From Thermoclostridium stercorarium subsp. stercorarium DSM 8532 (GTDB lineage Bacteria; Bacillota; Clostridia; DSM-8532), in contig NC_020134.1 of assembly GCF_000331995.1 (NCBI RefSeq), forward strand, positions 1,463,465-1,527,464: a stretch of 64,000 bases of DNA. Reading direction: 5' to 3'. Made by a program: the position numbers and the translations under genes. Below the pieces are notes generated by a model, which saw only the letters and a program-made list of their open reading frames with translations, was not told the DNA's origin and searched no databases. This document shows positions 54,947 through 63,574 of the stretch, piece after piece. Position 1 is the stretch's first letter. Each line of letters begins with the position of its first letter.

Positions 54947-55984
54947 TTACCCCGATATCATTCTGTAAATTTTATTAACTGCTGCTTTAATTACAGCCAC
55001 CAGAGGCACGGCAAAAATAAGGCCAAAGAAACCGAAAATTCTTCCGCCCACGGTAACCGACATAATTGTCGTGACCGGGTGCAGTCCCAGTTTTTCTTTT
55101 ATTATCCTTGGCGAGAGATATAAATTGTCAATCTGTTGAACTATTGTAAAAACAAGAACAGTAGCTGCAGTTGTCCACGGGGATATTGTAAGGGCTATTG
55201 AAACGGCGGGTACGGCTCCTATATACGGGCCAAAATACGGGATAACATTGGATATCCCGCCGATAAAACCGAGAAGAGGCGCGTAAGGCATCCCGACAAT
55301 GTAAAGGCCAAGCGCCTCAATAATGCCTACAATAAATGCTACAAGCAATTGACCCTGGATAAATCTTACAACAATTCTGTGTATGTCGCGAAGAAAACAT
55401 ACAGCCTCATTTCTGTATCTTTCAGGAAAAACAAACTTCAGACTTTCAATTATTGTTTCCTTATCCTTTAATATATAGAATGATAATATCCAACCAATAA
55501 GAATATCAATTATCAATGATAATTTTTTGGGCAGAATGGAAATGAAATCATGTAGCCGGCTGACGAACCGTTCCTGAAGGTTAAGGAAAAATTTTTCGGT
55601 TTCGCGCATAATATCATTGCGCAAATTGTCGGGTATGTTTCTGTGAATAAAATCAGTGAAGCTTACCAATGCAGAATTATAAAGTTCGGGGAGAACTTTT
55701 GTAAGATCCCTGACATTTTCAATCAAAACAGGGATCAGCCATATGAATATCATCAGGATTATCGCAAAACTCAGGAAAATTGACAACAGAATGCTTGTTG
55801 TTCTTGAAATTTTCAGATTCTCAAACCATTCCACCAGTGGCAGCAGAATATATGATACAATGATTCCCGTTATGAGCGGAAGTAGGGCTCTTAATATTTC
55901 CCTGCTGAAAAACAGTGCAAAAAAAAGAATTCCCGCCACAAGACCAACGGCAATACCATTCCTTGTCCACCGATTTATCCTCAC
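54947..55984 (-). CDS. AI-2E-family membrane permease
   Basis: A 345-residue polytopic protein of the AI-2E/YdbI-type permease family. About eight membrane helices are visible, including IAVGLVAGILFFALFFSREI, LLPLITGIIVSYILLPLVEW, SIFLSFAIILMIFIWLIPVL and, in the conserved C-terminal half, YAPLLGFIGGISNVIPYFGP, IQQIDNLYLSPRIIKEKLGLHP-type motif and FGLIFAVPLVAVIKAA. The transported substrate is unknown; members include Na+/H+ antiporters and spore-related YtvI. Start is GTG 55984 with GGAGG seven bases upstream. Confidence 0.9.
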   Translation of the reverse strand: MRINRWTRNGIAVGLVAGILFFALFFSREILRALLPLITGIIVSYILLPLVEWFENLKISRTTSILLSIFLSFAIILMIFIWLIPVLIENVRDLTKVLPELYNSALVSFTDFIHRNIPDNLRNDIMRETEKFFLNLQERFVSRLHDFISILPKKLSLIIDILIGWILSFYILKDKETIIESLKFVFPERYRNEAVCFLRDIHRIVVRFIQGQLLVAFIVGIIEALGLYIVGMPYAPLLGFIGGISNVIPYFGPYIGAVPAVSIALTISPWTTAATVLVFTIVQQIDNLYLSPRIIKEKLGLHPVTTIMSVTVGGRIFGFFGLIFAVPLVAVIKAAVNKIYRMISG

Positions 55985-56004
55985 TCTGCACCTCCGGATA
56001 TGTA

Positions 56005-56037
56005 CCTTTTCTTAAAACAAAATGTTTTAAGAAAAGG
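56005..56037. repeat. Perfect 14-base-pair inverted repeat upstream of the permease gene
   Basis: CCTTTTCTTAAAAC (56005-56018) and GTTTTAAGAAAAGG (56024-56037), loop five bases. It lies about 20 bases before the permease start and has no T run after it on either strand, so it is more likely an operator or RNA hairpin than a terminator. Confidence 0.65.
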
Positions 56038-56069
56038 TTTTCAAAAGGGAAGATTTAGTTCATTGCAGT

Positions 56070-56249
56070 TTACTGCATCAAATTTCCGATGTCGGCAACC
56101 AAACGGCGGGATTTTCTGAAAACATCCCTGCCCATTCGCATGATGCGTCTTTTTGTTCTTTTCATGTTAATATCGCCGTTTACCATCATGGAAACAGCTG
56201 CCCCGACAATTCCTCCTATTATGACGCCACTTGTAAATCCTGTTTTCAT
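56070..56249 (-). CDS. Small glycine-rich membrane protein
   Basis: A 59-residue protein: MKTGFTSGVIIGGIVGAAVS forms one membrane helix with GxxxG packing, followed by a basic tail (KRTKRRIMRMGRD, RKSRRLVADI). The layout is that of YtxH/DUF3918-type small envelope proteins. The ATG at 56249 has a strong GGAGG six bases upstream. It lies 12 bases downstream of the PRC-barrel gene in the same direction, so they are probably co-transcribed. Function unknown. Confidence 0.8.
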   Translation of the reverse strand: MKTGFTSGVIIGGIVGAAVSMMVNGDINMKRTKRRIMRMGRDVFRKSRRLVADIGNLMQ

Positions 56250-56261
56250 ATGCTTCCTCCT

Positions 56262-56795
56262 TTATTTTGAAGAATCCATATTTAGCAGTTTTTTCAGACC
56301 TTTTTGAAGAGGGATTATTTTTTCTTTCGTATCCCTGTCAATCTGAATTAATTCTCTCGAAAATTCAACCCTGTCCAGCACAGGCATTTTTTTTCTGCCC
56401 AACCAAAGATCGTCCACAACACTTCCCGATATTATTATTTCCCGCAATATACCGTTGTTTTCATCAAAGGCAACATCCACAACGCGCCCGATCCATTCGC
56501 CCTTTTCATCAATTATTGGTTTTTTCATCAGCTCTCTTATAAGAATTTTACTTTTTTTAAAATCCTTGGCCAGTACAATTATGCCCGATTTACTATTCAG
56601 TCTGATGCTGTCACGCTTTATTTCCTTAATCTGCGTAAACGGTAGAAAGCGGTATCTTATTTCGGTACTTTTGCGTTCCAGTAAGAAACCCTCCACTGCC
56701 TTATTTACCGGATCTATTACAGAATCCTCCACCTGTCCTATCTTATCCCTGTCCAGGAAAACAGACGCACCCACCGTTTCGGACCAGTAATGCAT
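56262..56795 (-). CDS. PRC-barrel domain protein (two barrels)
   Basis: A 177-residue protein with two PRC-barrel domains: GASVFLDRDKIGQVEDSVID (residues about 8-75) and KKPIIDEKGEWIGRVVDVAF (about 90-165). PRC-barrels occur in RNA-processing, sporulation (YlmC/YmxH) and photosynthetic proteins; this double form is common in clostridia but uncharacterised. AGAGG lies eight bases before ATG 56795. First gene of a likely small operon with the membrane protein and permease. Confidence 0.85.
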   Translation of the reverse strand: MHYWSETVGASVFLDRDKIGQVEDSVIDPVNKAVEGFLLERKSTEIRYRFLPFTQIKEIKRDSIRLNSKSGIIVLAKDFKKSKILIRELMKKPIIDEKGEWIGRVVDVAFDENNGILREIIISGSVVDDLWLGRKKMPVLDRVEFSRELIQIDRDTKEKIIPLQKGLKKLLNMDSSK

Positions 56796-56873
56796 CTAAA
56801 AAGCCTCTTTTCGTCACAGGTTTTCATTGATATTATTTCTTCAAATATTTAAAAGAATGCAGCAATTTTTGAA

Positions 56874-56902
56874 TTGACTAAATTTACATATTCTATTAGA
56901 AT
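56874..56902 (+). promoter_or_regulatory. Promoter of the DUF1015 gene
   Basis: -35 TTGACT (56874-56879) and -10 TAGAAT (56897-56902) with a 17-base spacer, about 80 bases before the start codon. Confidence 0.75.
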
Positions 56903-56982
56903 TGACCTAATGAATTTATCGGAGCATTCTGTTAACCGGAAAATATTGGGCAGTTTTTAATTTTAAACCAAGGGGGAACATT

Positions 56983-58353
56983 ATGGTAAACAGATTCAGA
57001 GAAGATCTGGGAATTGACATATCTTCGGTACTGATTCCTAAGAAAGGCATATCCCTTGAAAAATGGGCCGTTATCGCCTGCGATCAATACACTTCGGAAC
57101 CTGAATATTGGGAAAATGTGGACAAGTTTGTAGGTGACTCCCCTTCAACTCTGCGCCTTATTTTTCCTGAGGTATATCTTGAAAGGGAAAACAATACTCA
57201 AAAAAAACTGAGAATTGACAGAATAAACCGGACAATGAGGGAATATCTTGAAAATAATTATTTTGACGAAATAAAGGATTCATTTATATATATTGAAAGA
57301 ACGCTGCGAAACGGAAAAATAAGAAAAGGTCTGTTATTTGCAATTGATTTGGAACTTTATGACTACACAAAAGGTTCCAGCAGTTTAATCCGGGCCACCG
57401 AAGGGACAATTCTTGACAGGCTTCCGCCAAGGATACAGATTCGAGAAAATGCGTGCCTTGAACTTCCGCATATAATGATTTTGGTTGATGACCCCGGAAT
57501 GTCGGTTATTGAGCCGCTGTCAGACTGCAAACACAAAATGAATAAACTGTATTCCTTTGATCTTATGATGAACGGCGGTCATATAGAAGGCTACCAGGTA
57601 AACAACCCGGAATTGCTCATCGGTATATATGAAAGCCTGATGAACCTTAAGTCACGGGAAAACTTCATCAAGAAATACGAATACGATACCAGTTCTCCGG
57701 TAAGTCCGATGCTTTTTGCCGTCGGCGACGGGAACCATTCTCTTGCAACGGCAAAAGCGTGCTGGGAAAAACTCAAGAACTCCCTTACCGAAAGCGAAAA
57801 ACTGATCCATCCTGCCAGGTTTGCCCTTGTCGAGCTTGTGAATATCCACGATCCGGCGCTTCAGTTTGAACCAATACACAGAATTCTTTTTAACGTGGAT
57901 TCCGGAAAAGTTCTGAACTCCTTTGTAAACTTTTACGGTGATATGGGCAGACGCTGTGGGTATGAATATACAAACGGCATTAAACATGTCCCGGTGTCTG
58001 ATAAAAGAAGACATATTATACCTTTCCTCAGCGAAACGAAAACAGGGTATCTGTGGGTTGATGATCCCGCTTTTACTATTGACGTGGGTACACTTCAGCA
58101 TTTCCTTGACCATTATATTCAGGAAAATCCTGAAGCAGCTATAGATTACGTTCACGGCAGCGAAGTGGTTGAAAAATTGGGCAGAAAAGCCGGTAATATG
58201 GGCTTTCTCCTTTCGCCCATGAACAAAAGCGATCTTTTCATGACGGTCATTAAAGACGGAGCACTGCCCAGAAAAACCTTTTCAATGGGTGAAGCCGTGG
58301 AAAAACGGTACTATCTAGAATGCAGAAAAATTATCCCTGACTATTTGCGGTAA
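56983..58353 (+). CDS. DUF1015 family protein
   Basis: A 456-residue cytoplasmic protein with the DUF1015 signature: an N-terminal SSVLIPKKGISLEKWAVIAC and DQYTSEPEYWENV, a central FAVGDGNHSLATAKACWEKL (the DGNH loop of the family) and FALVELVNIHDPALQFEPIH. DUF1015 proteins are related to ParB-fold free-serine kinases such as SerK and SbnI, which phosphorylate L-serine; whether this one does is inference. GGGGG lies six bases before ATG 56983. Ends convergently with a 13-base overlap against the amidase gene. Confidence 0.88.
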   Translation: MVNRFREDLGIDISSVLIPKKGISLEKWAVIACDQYTSEPEYWENVDKFVGDSPSTLRLIFPEVYLERENNTQKKLRIDRINRTMREYLENNYFDEIKDSFIYIERTLRNGKIRKGLLFAIDLELYDYTKGSSSLIRATEGTILDRLPPRIQIRENACLELPHIMILVDDPGMSVIEPLSDCKHKMNKLYSFDLMMNGGHIEGYQVNNPELLIGIYESLMNLKSRENFIKKYEYDTSSPVSPMLFAVGDGNHSLATAKACWEKLKNSLTESEKLIHPARFALVELVNIHDPALQFEPIHRILFNVDSGKVLNSFVNFYGDMGRRCGYEYTNGIKHVPVSDKRRHIIPFLSETKTGYLWVDDPAFTIDVGTLQHFLDHYIQENPEAAIDYVHGSEVVEKLGRKAGNMGFLLSPMNKSDLFMTVIKDGALPRKTFSMGEAVEKRYYLECRKIIPDYLR

Positions 58354-58835
58354 CCTTCTATATGAAGACACCTGTATTTTTTAAACGCATAGTTTGACAG
58401 CGGATAATAATCCCTGTCAATGGTGTGCGTGGCAATCTTTACATTATCTAAGTCGGGGATTTTCCCGGTTTCAACAATGAACAGCGAATGCCTGAAGGAC
58501 GAACCGTCGAAAGAAAGCTGGATTATATCCCCGGGTTCTGTTTCGGAAAGCGGAACTTCCACGGCAAAAGGCCCTGGACCATTGTTTTTTGTAAGGAATT
58601 CGTAAAGATACTGCACACCGGTCCATGAAGCGGTGCGATTATAACTGTCAAAGTAATACCAACCGTATACCGGTTTGGTATTCATTACCCTGCATCCTGC
58701 ATAAAGGCACTGCGAAACAAAATTGGTGCAGTCGCCGCCAAGTTTACTGAAATCATAATAGGCCGGATTCCTGCCAAATGCCCATTTATGGGCATATTCT
58801 ATCGCAGCATGTCTGTTGTATGGGTACAGTTTCAT
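58341..58835 (-). CDS. Putative amidase-domain protein (Cys/His hydrolase fold)
   Basis: A 164-residue protein of the amidase_6 family (NlpC/P60-like papain fold). The likely active-site Cys is in SKLGGDCTNFVSQCLYAGCR and the His in SSFRHSLFIVET; ATHTIDRDYYPLSNY is a typical C-terminal motif. Often found in spore-forming Firmicutes, probably acting on peptidoglycan or peptides; there is no signal peptide here. The ATG 58835 gives the usual family N-terminus; ATG 58847 lies in an inverted-repeat arm. Overlaps the DUF1015 gene end by 13 bases. Confidence 0.88.
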   Translation of the reverse strand: MKLYPYNRHAAIEYAHKWAFGRNPAYYDFSKLGGDCTNFVSQCLYAGCRVMNTKPVYGWYYFDSYNRTASWTGVQYLYEFLTKNNGPGPFAVEVPLSETEPGDIIQLSFDGSSFRHSLFIVETGKIPDLDNVKIATHTIDRDYYPLSNYAFKKYRCLHIEGYRK

Positions 58836-58840
58836 ATTCC

Positions 58841-58925
58841 CCGGCATTTATTCAATAAGATTTTCTATATTATTTATTATTATAAACCATACTCAGACGT
58901 TCCTTATTTCGGGAATAAATGCCGG
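58841..58925. repeat. Spaced inverted repeat around the amidase promoter zone
   Basis: CCGGCATTTATTC (58841-58853) and GAATAAATGCCGG (58913-58925) are perfect 13-base arms 59 bases apart. The segment between is A+T-rich with TATAAT-like stretches. One arm overlaps the first ATG of the amidase frame; the other lies between it and the sigF stop. Confidence 0.7.
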
Positions 58926-58982
58926 TTTAATTTGGATATTGCCGGACCGGCGGTTCAGTGCCAGATGCCTTTTTGAATCAAT

Positions 58983-59738
58983 TTATAAAAATTTGTTCCT
59001 CAATTCTTCCATAATCTTTTTTTCAAGCCTTGAAACCTGCACCTGCGAAATTCCCATTTTTTCAGCCACCATCTGCTGGGTTTCTTCCTTAAAATACCTC
59101 AGAAAGATTATTTGCCTTGATCTCTCGTCAAGATGCTGCAAAGCCTTTGAAAGCGACAAGCGCTCAAGTATGGCTGTCTCACCCGAATCAGCCTCCTCCA
59201 GCATCAGGCGGTCAATTAAATACATCGGGTGATTGTCACTTTCCCCAATCGTTCTGTAAAGGGATTCGGGCTGGTAACCTGCTTCAATGGCCTGAACCAA
59301 TTCTTCAGGCTCGACGTTGAGTTTTTCAGCCAGTTCATGAATTGTCGGGGTCTTGCCGCTGGTCTTTTCAATTTGCTCCTTTACCATGTTGGCCTTTTGC
59401 CCAAGCTCTTTCATAGCCCGGCTTACCTTGATGGCACCGTCATCCCTGAAAAAACGCTTTATTTCCCCCAGAATCATCGGAACCGCGTAAGTTGAAAACT
59501 TGACATCGAAACCGGGATCAAACTTTTTTATGGCCTTGATAAGCCCAATGCAACCTACCTGGAAAATATCCTCGGTTTCTACGTCGCGGCCCTTGAAACG
59601 CTTTACCAGGCTCCACACCAGCCCGATATTTTCCTCAACCAGTATGTTCTGAGCTTCCTTGTCGCCTTTTTGCGCTCTTATTATCAGTTCTAACGTTCTC
59701 TCATCCAGATTTTTTGCTTCGGTATTCTTATCCTTCAC
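58983..59738 (-). CDS. sigF: Forespore-specific sigma factor SigF
   Basis: Directs early forespore transcription. The 251-residue protein has regions 2.1-2.4 (EENIGLVWSLVKRFKGRDVE, EDIFQVGCIGLIKAIKKFDP, FSTYAVPMILGEIKRFFRDD), region 3 and region 4.2 ETQQMVAEKMGISQVQVSRLEK. The string AVPMILGEIKRFFRDDG is typical of SigF/SigG; gene order with spoIIAA-spoIIAB identifies SigF. GTG 59738 has AGGAG eight bases upstream; the TTG at 59762 is the longer alternative. Confidence 0.97.
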   Translation of the reverse strand: MKDKNTEAKNLDERTLELIIRAQKGDKEAQNILVEENIGLVWSLVKRFKGRDVETEDIFQVGCIGLIKAIKKFDPGFDVKFSTYAVPMILGEIKRFFRDDGAIKVSRAMKELGQKANMVKEQIEKTSGKTPTIHELAEKLNVEPEELVQAIEAGYQPESLYRTIGESDNHPMYLIDRLMLEEADSGETAILERLSLSKALQHLDERSRQIIFLRYFKEETQQMVAEKMGISQVQVSRLEKKIMEELRNKFL

Positions 59739-59779
59739 CGAACAGGCTCCTGTTCCCGACAAAATAAATTTTTTTTGAA

Positions 59780-60208
59780 TTAACCGCGTAAAAACTTCTT
59801 AGTCATGATTACCCTTGTTCCTTTTCCTTTTTCCGACTCAATCTGGAGGCTGTCCACAAAACTTTCCATTACCGAAAACCCCATTCCCGATCTTTCAAGT
59901 TCCGGTTTTGTGGTAAAGGCAGGTGTTCTTGCCTTCTCTATATCTTCTATCCCAACGCCATGATCTTCCACTATAACCGTTATTCTGTCAGGGTACAGTA
60001 TGCACTCCATGTAAATGGTTCCGGGTTTCTGTTCATAACCGTGTATTATGGCATTGGTCACGGCTTCGGACACAGCGGTTTTTAGATCGGCCAAATCCTC
60101 CAGAGTCGGATCCAGCTGTGCTGCAAACGCAGCAACCACTACTCTCGCAAAAGCCTCATTGGTTGATTTGCTGTCAAATTCAATTTTCATCCTGTTAATT
60201 GGCTGCAT
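59780..60208 (-). CDS. spoIIAB: Anti-sigma F factor and serine kinase SpoIIAB
   Basis: Binds SigF and phosphorylates SpoIIAA. The 142-residue GHKL-fold protein shows the N-box SEAVTNAIIHGYEQKPGTIY, G1 box VEDHGVGIEDIEKARTPAFT, and G2 box ERSGMGFSVMESFVD, all intact. Lies between spoIIAA and sigF, each with short gaps, as in all endospore formers. Confidence 0.98.
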   Translation of the reverse strand: MQPINRMKIEFDSKSTNEAFARVVVAAFAAQLDPTLEDLADLKTAVSEAVTNAIIHGYEQKPGTIYMECILYPDRITVIVEDHGVGIEDIEKARTPAFTTKPELERSGMGFSVMESFVDSLQIESEKGKGTRVIMTKKFLRG

Positions 60209-60262
60209 ATTTTCATAACCTCACAATACTAATTAGTGCCGGTTTGTCCGGTATGGTGAATT

Positions 60263-60574
60263 TCAGCTTATCTTCATCAGTTTATCAATCCCGGACATTT
60301 TCAGTATTTTCAAAAGATTTCCGCCGGGATTTTTTATCGCCATCGTTCCTCCCAAACTTCTGATACGGTTGTATCTTCCCACTATCAGTCCTATGCCCGA
60401 GCTGTCCATAAATGAAACTTCACCCAGGTCAAGAACCAGCTTTTTCACCGGTGCTCTCACCAGCTGTAAATCAATGGTATCCTTTATTTTGGATACTGCG
60501 TGGTGATCCAGTTCACCCTTAAGGTATATTGTCAGAACCTGGTTTTCATGCTTAAAGGTAATATCCAATGTCAT
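60263..60574 (-). CDS. spoIIAA: Anti-anti-sigma factor SpoIIAA
   Basis: A STAS-domain protein of 103 residues that releases SigF from SpoIIAB. The phosphorylated serine lies in LGEVSFMDSSGIGLIVGRYN; GELDHHAVSKIKDTID and the terminal LKILKMSGIDKLMKIS match the family. ATG 60574 with AGGA eight bases upstream is chosen; TTG 60568 with GGAG is also possible. First gene of the spoIIA operon, about 20 bases from the SigH-type promoter. Confidence 0.97.
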   Translation of the reverse strand: MTLDITFKHENQVLTIYLKGELDHHAVSKIKDTIDLQLVRAPVKKLVLDLGEVSFMDSSGIGLIVGRYNRIRSLGGTMAIKNPGGNLLKILKMSGIDKLMKIS

Positions 60575-60593
60575 CACTCCATTCCTGTCTTTT

Positions 60594-60620
60594 TTATTCG
60601 ATATTTCCCAAAAAAATCCT
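60594..60620 (-). promoter_or_regulatory. SigH-type promoter of the spoIIA operon
   Basis: Minus-strand -35 AGGATTT (60614-60620) and -10 element ATCGAATAA (60594-60602) with an 11-base spacer, matching the SigH consensus AGGAwww-N11-RnnGAATww. It begins directly after the whiA stop codon. Confidence 0.85.
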
Positions 60621-61571
60621 TCATTTTCCCTTTTCCATTAAATCTGTCGCTATTTGTTGAAGTTTCCTCATACGATGATTGACACCGGACTTTCCAAGTT
60701 CGGGTTTAAGCATTTTACCAAGTTCTGAAAGGCTTGCTTCAGGATTTTCCATCCTTAATCTTGCAATTTCTTTAAGACCTTCGGGCAGGTTTTCTATACC
60801 TATTCTTTCATCGATATATTTTATATACGAAACCTGTTTAAGCGATGCATTAACCGTTTTTTCAAGGTTGGCAGTTTCGCAGTTGACAATTCTGTTGACC
60901 TGGTTTCTCATGTCTTTCAGTATCCGTATGTTTTCCATTTCCAGAAGCGCATTATGGGCGTTAATAACATTCAGAAAATCGACAATATCCTGGCCTTCCT
61001 TCATATAAACTATATCATAATTTTTACGCTGTATTATCCTGGGCTTGAGCTCAAAAAATTCCATATAACTCATAAATTCATCGGCAATCAGGCCGTTGAT
61101 GAATGACAATTCAATATGGTAGGACTTGTCCGGGTTGCTTACCGAACCAACGGCAAGAAAGCCTCCCCTGAGGTAAGCCCTGATACAGCATTTGTTCTTT
61201 ATATCCAGTTTAGTATATTCAACTTTCTGCTGTGGCAGATTGACGTTCATTCCTACAGAATCGAGCAGTCTGATACCGTCATCCCTTTCGGTTATTCCCG
61301 TAAAATCCAGCCTGTACACCATATGCCTTTTGAAGCGCGTTGTCTTCTCTCCGCTTATTTCCACACCATCGGGCACCATTTCCTTAACCCTGCTGTATAC
61401 CGTTCTTGAAACCGAGGCGTGCTCGGTTATAAACAAAAGATGATTTTTTTTACCTATTTCACGGATTATAAGGCCTGTCCTCAAAATGCCCGCAAGTTCG
61501 TGAAAAGCACAGCATGGCTTTTCGTTGTGTAATCTGCATAGTTCATCCTTGATGTCGGACGAAAATGACAT
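60621..61571 (-). CDS. whiA: DNA-binding protein WhiA
   Basis: A 316-residue protein with an N-terminal LAGLIDADG-like domain (MSFSSDIKDELCRLHNEKPC, FHELAGILRTGLIIR, KCCIRAYLRGGFLAVGSVSN) and a C-terminal helix-turn-helix (NPEASLSELGKMLKPELGKS, GVNHRMRKLQQIATDL). WhiA controls cell division and sporulation in Gram-positives. ATG 61571 has AGGAGG six bases upstream; the upstream in-frame ATG at 61688 would overlap the next gene. Usually in a rapZ-yvcK-whiA cluster; here a debranching-enzyme gene separates it from yvcK. Confidence 0.97.
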   Translation of the reverse strand: MSFSSDIKDELCRLHNEKPCCAFHELAGILRTGLIIREIGKKNHLLFITEHASVSRTVYSRVKEMVPDGVEISGEKTTRFKRHMVYRLDFTGITERDDGIRLLDSVGMNVNLPQQKVEYTKLDIKNKCCIRAYLRGGFLAVGSVSNPDKSYHIELSFINGLIADEFMSYMEFFELKPRIIQRKNYDIVYMKEGQDIVDFLNVINAHNALLEMENIRILKDMRNQVNRIVNCETANLEKTVNASLKQVSYIKYIDERIGIENLPEGLKEIARLRMENPEASLSELGKMLKPELGKSGVNHRMRKLQQIATDLMEKGK

Positions 61572-61609
61572 AGCAAGCCTCCTTTGTATGTGTTGTTCCG
61601 CCGCATGTT

Positions 61610-63574
61610 TCATGGGTCTACAAGCGGCAGATAATCCTCTGCATAGGCTCTCAGTATTTCTGCAACACTCCATGCCTGTGCAAAACAACCCCTTGCAATA
61701 AGCGGCTCATTGCCGTCGAATATTTCGGAAATGTTGCCTATACATGCATCCCTTAAATGGTCGTGAAATGGAATGAAAAAAGCCTTAAGTTTTTCGGAAA
61801 GACTTTTATCATTGCGGTATACTCTTGCATAAGCCGTTATAAACTGCCCCAGCGGCCAAACCCAAACGGTTCCCTGATGATATGCCCCGTCTCTTTGATA
61901 CCGATCTCCGATATAAATACCCTTGTATTCCGGGTCGTCGGATGACAACGATCTCAAGCCATATGCAGTATACAATTTCCTGTAAACGGTATCCACAACC
62001 GATTTGGCCAATTCACCGTCGAGTACGGGAAATGAAAGGCTGACGGCAAGGATTTGATTAGGCCTTATTTTGTCGTCTTTACCTTTTTCATTCACCACGT
62101 CATACAGACAACCTTTATTGGCATTCCAGAAAAGCTTAATGAAGCTTTTCCGGATTTCCTCTGCCAACGCGGAATAATCAGCGTTATTTTCGCCTATTTG
62201 TTCAAAAATATATGACATAACCATTGCTGCGTTGTACCACAGAGCGTTTATTTCAACAGCCTTCCCGTGGCGTGGCGTTACAACCCAGTCATCAACCTTT
62301 GCGTCCATCCACGTGAGCTGAGTATGTTCGTTCCCGGCATATATCAGAAAATCGTCGTCCATTTTTATATTAAAAACCGTACCTTCCCTGTAGGCCTTGA
62401 AAATTCTTTTTAAAACCGTAAGAAGCTCTTCCTTTACAAATTTCATATCGCCGGTATACCGTAAATACTTGTAAACGGCTTCGAAAAACCAAAGTGCAGC
62501 ATCAACGGTATTATACGCCGGCTCGTTTTTTTCGTCGGGGAACAGGTTGGGTATCAGCCCGTCTTTTTCATACTTTGCGAAAGTATATAAAATATCCCTG
62601 GCGTCGCCATATCTTTTCGTTACCAGTGTAAGCCCGGTAAGCGATATCATTGTGTCACGGCCCCAGTCGGTAAACCATGGATACCCCGCAATAACCGTTT
62701 TGGAATTTGTGGAATTCCGTTCCACTATAAATTTGTCTGCCGCCAGCACAAGCCGTCTCAGAAACTCATCCCCGTCAAACCCCGGTAATAAAGCTTTCTG
62801 CCTTTTTATTTCCTCTGCGATTATAAATTCGCCGTCGGTAATGTCCACAGGTTCATCAAAGCTGCAGATTAATGTTATTGTTTTTTCCTCACCTTCACTT
62901 ACAGGTATATCGAAATAACCGGGCATATAATGATCTTCAGTTCCGTCAAAGCCTCTTTCATGTTCATAGGGATAATCCATGTTATAAAAAAAGCAATTGC
63001 TTTCCACTGCTTTTCCGTCCGAGCATGCGACAAAGATTTTCCTGTCTGTGTTACCGGGAGTAATGATTATTTCCCTGTCCCGAATTTCAGTTGAAAAATT
63101 CAGCGAACCGCTTACCGAAAGTCCATGGTAATCTCTGAAATTTATCAGCGGAGCAAGCTGTATTCTGCAGGTTACCGGGTTAATAATTCTGTAAACGACT
63201 GCCACCTGGTTTTTCCGGTTTCTTAAGCAAATCCTTTTTTCTATTCTCATTGACTCTATTCGGTAATAAAATTCAGGAATGAAATCATAACGGAAAGCTT
63301 CAAGATAATATTCCCCATGTGCAAAGAAATCAGGAGTTTTAAATGTATGAAGCAAATGCTTCTCTCCGTTCACCAAAACGCATTCACTTACCGAAGACAT
63401 GACAAGGAAGCGTTCAGTAGGCGGATTTAAGGAAGCAATCAGCAGGCCGTGATAACGCCTTGCATTCATACCGATAATCGTACCACAGGCAAAACCTCCA
63501 ATGCCGTTTGTTATAAGCCATTCTTTCTTGATTCCCTGGTCAGGCGTAATCCAGTGTGACTTTCCGAAAATCAT
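61610..63574 (-). CDS. Glycogen-debranching-type amylo-alpha-1,6-glucosidase
   Basis: A 654-residue two-domain protein. The N-terminal domain (about 1-270) starts EWLITNGIGGFACGTIIGMN and has RRYHGLLIASLNPPTERF, the bacterial/archaeal debranching N-domain. The C-terminal (alpha/alpha)6 barrel contains AGYPWFTDWGRDTMISLTGL, YNTVDAALWFFEAVYKY, WMDAKVDDWVVTPRHGKAVE and YHQGTVWVWPLGQF, with the catalytic acids of GH133/GH15-like enzymes. It lacks the 4-alpha-glucanotransferase domain of eukaryotic GDE. The ATG follows the yvcK TAA directly, so translation is coupled. No glycogen genes are adjacent. Confidence 0.93.
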   Translation of the reverse strand: MIFGKSHWITPDQGIKKEWLITNGIGGFACGTIIGMNARRYHGLLIASLNPPTERFLVMSSVSECVLVNGEKHLLHTFKTPDFFAHGEYYLEAFRYDFIPEFYYRIESMRIEKRICLRNRKNQVAVVYRIINPVTCRIQLAPLINFRDYHGLSVSGSLNFSTEIRDREIIITPGNTDRKIFVACSDGKAVESNCFFYNMDYPYEHERGFDGTEDHYMPGYFDIPVSEGEEKTITLICSFDEPVDITDGEFIIAEEIKRQKALLPGFDGDEFLRRLVLAADKFIVERNSTNSKTVIAGYPWFTDWGRDTMISLTGLTLVTKRYGDARDILYTFAKYEKDGLIPNLFPDEKNEPAYNTVDAALWFFEAVYKYLRYTGDMKFVKEELLTVLKRIFKAYREGTVFNIKMDDDFLIYAGNEHTQLTWMDAKVDDWVVTPRHGKAVEINALWYNAAMVMSYIFEQIGENNADYSALAEEIRKSFIKLFWNANKGCLYDVVNEKGKDDKIRPNQILAVSLSFPVLDGELAKSVVDTVYRKLYTAYGLRSLSSDDPEYKGIYIGDRYQRDGAYHQGTVWVWPLGQFITAYARVYRNDKSLSEKLKAFFIPFHDHLRDACIGNISEIFDGNEPLIARGCFAQAWSVAEILRAYAEDYLPLVDP

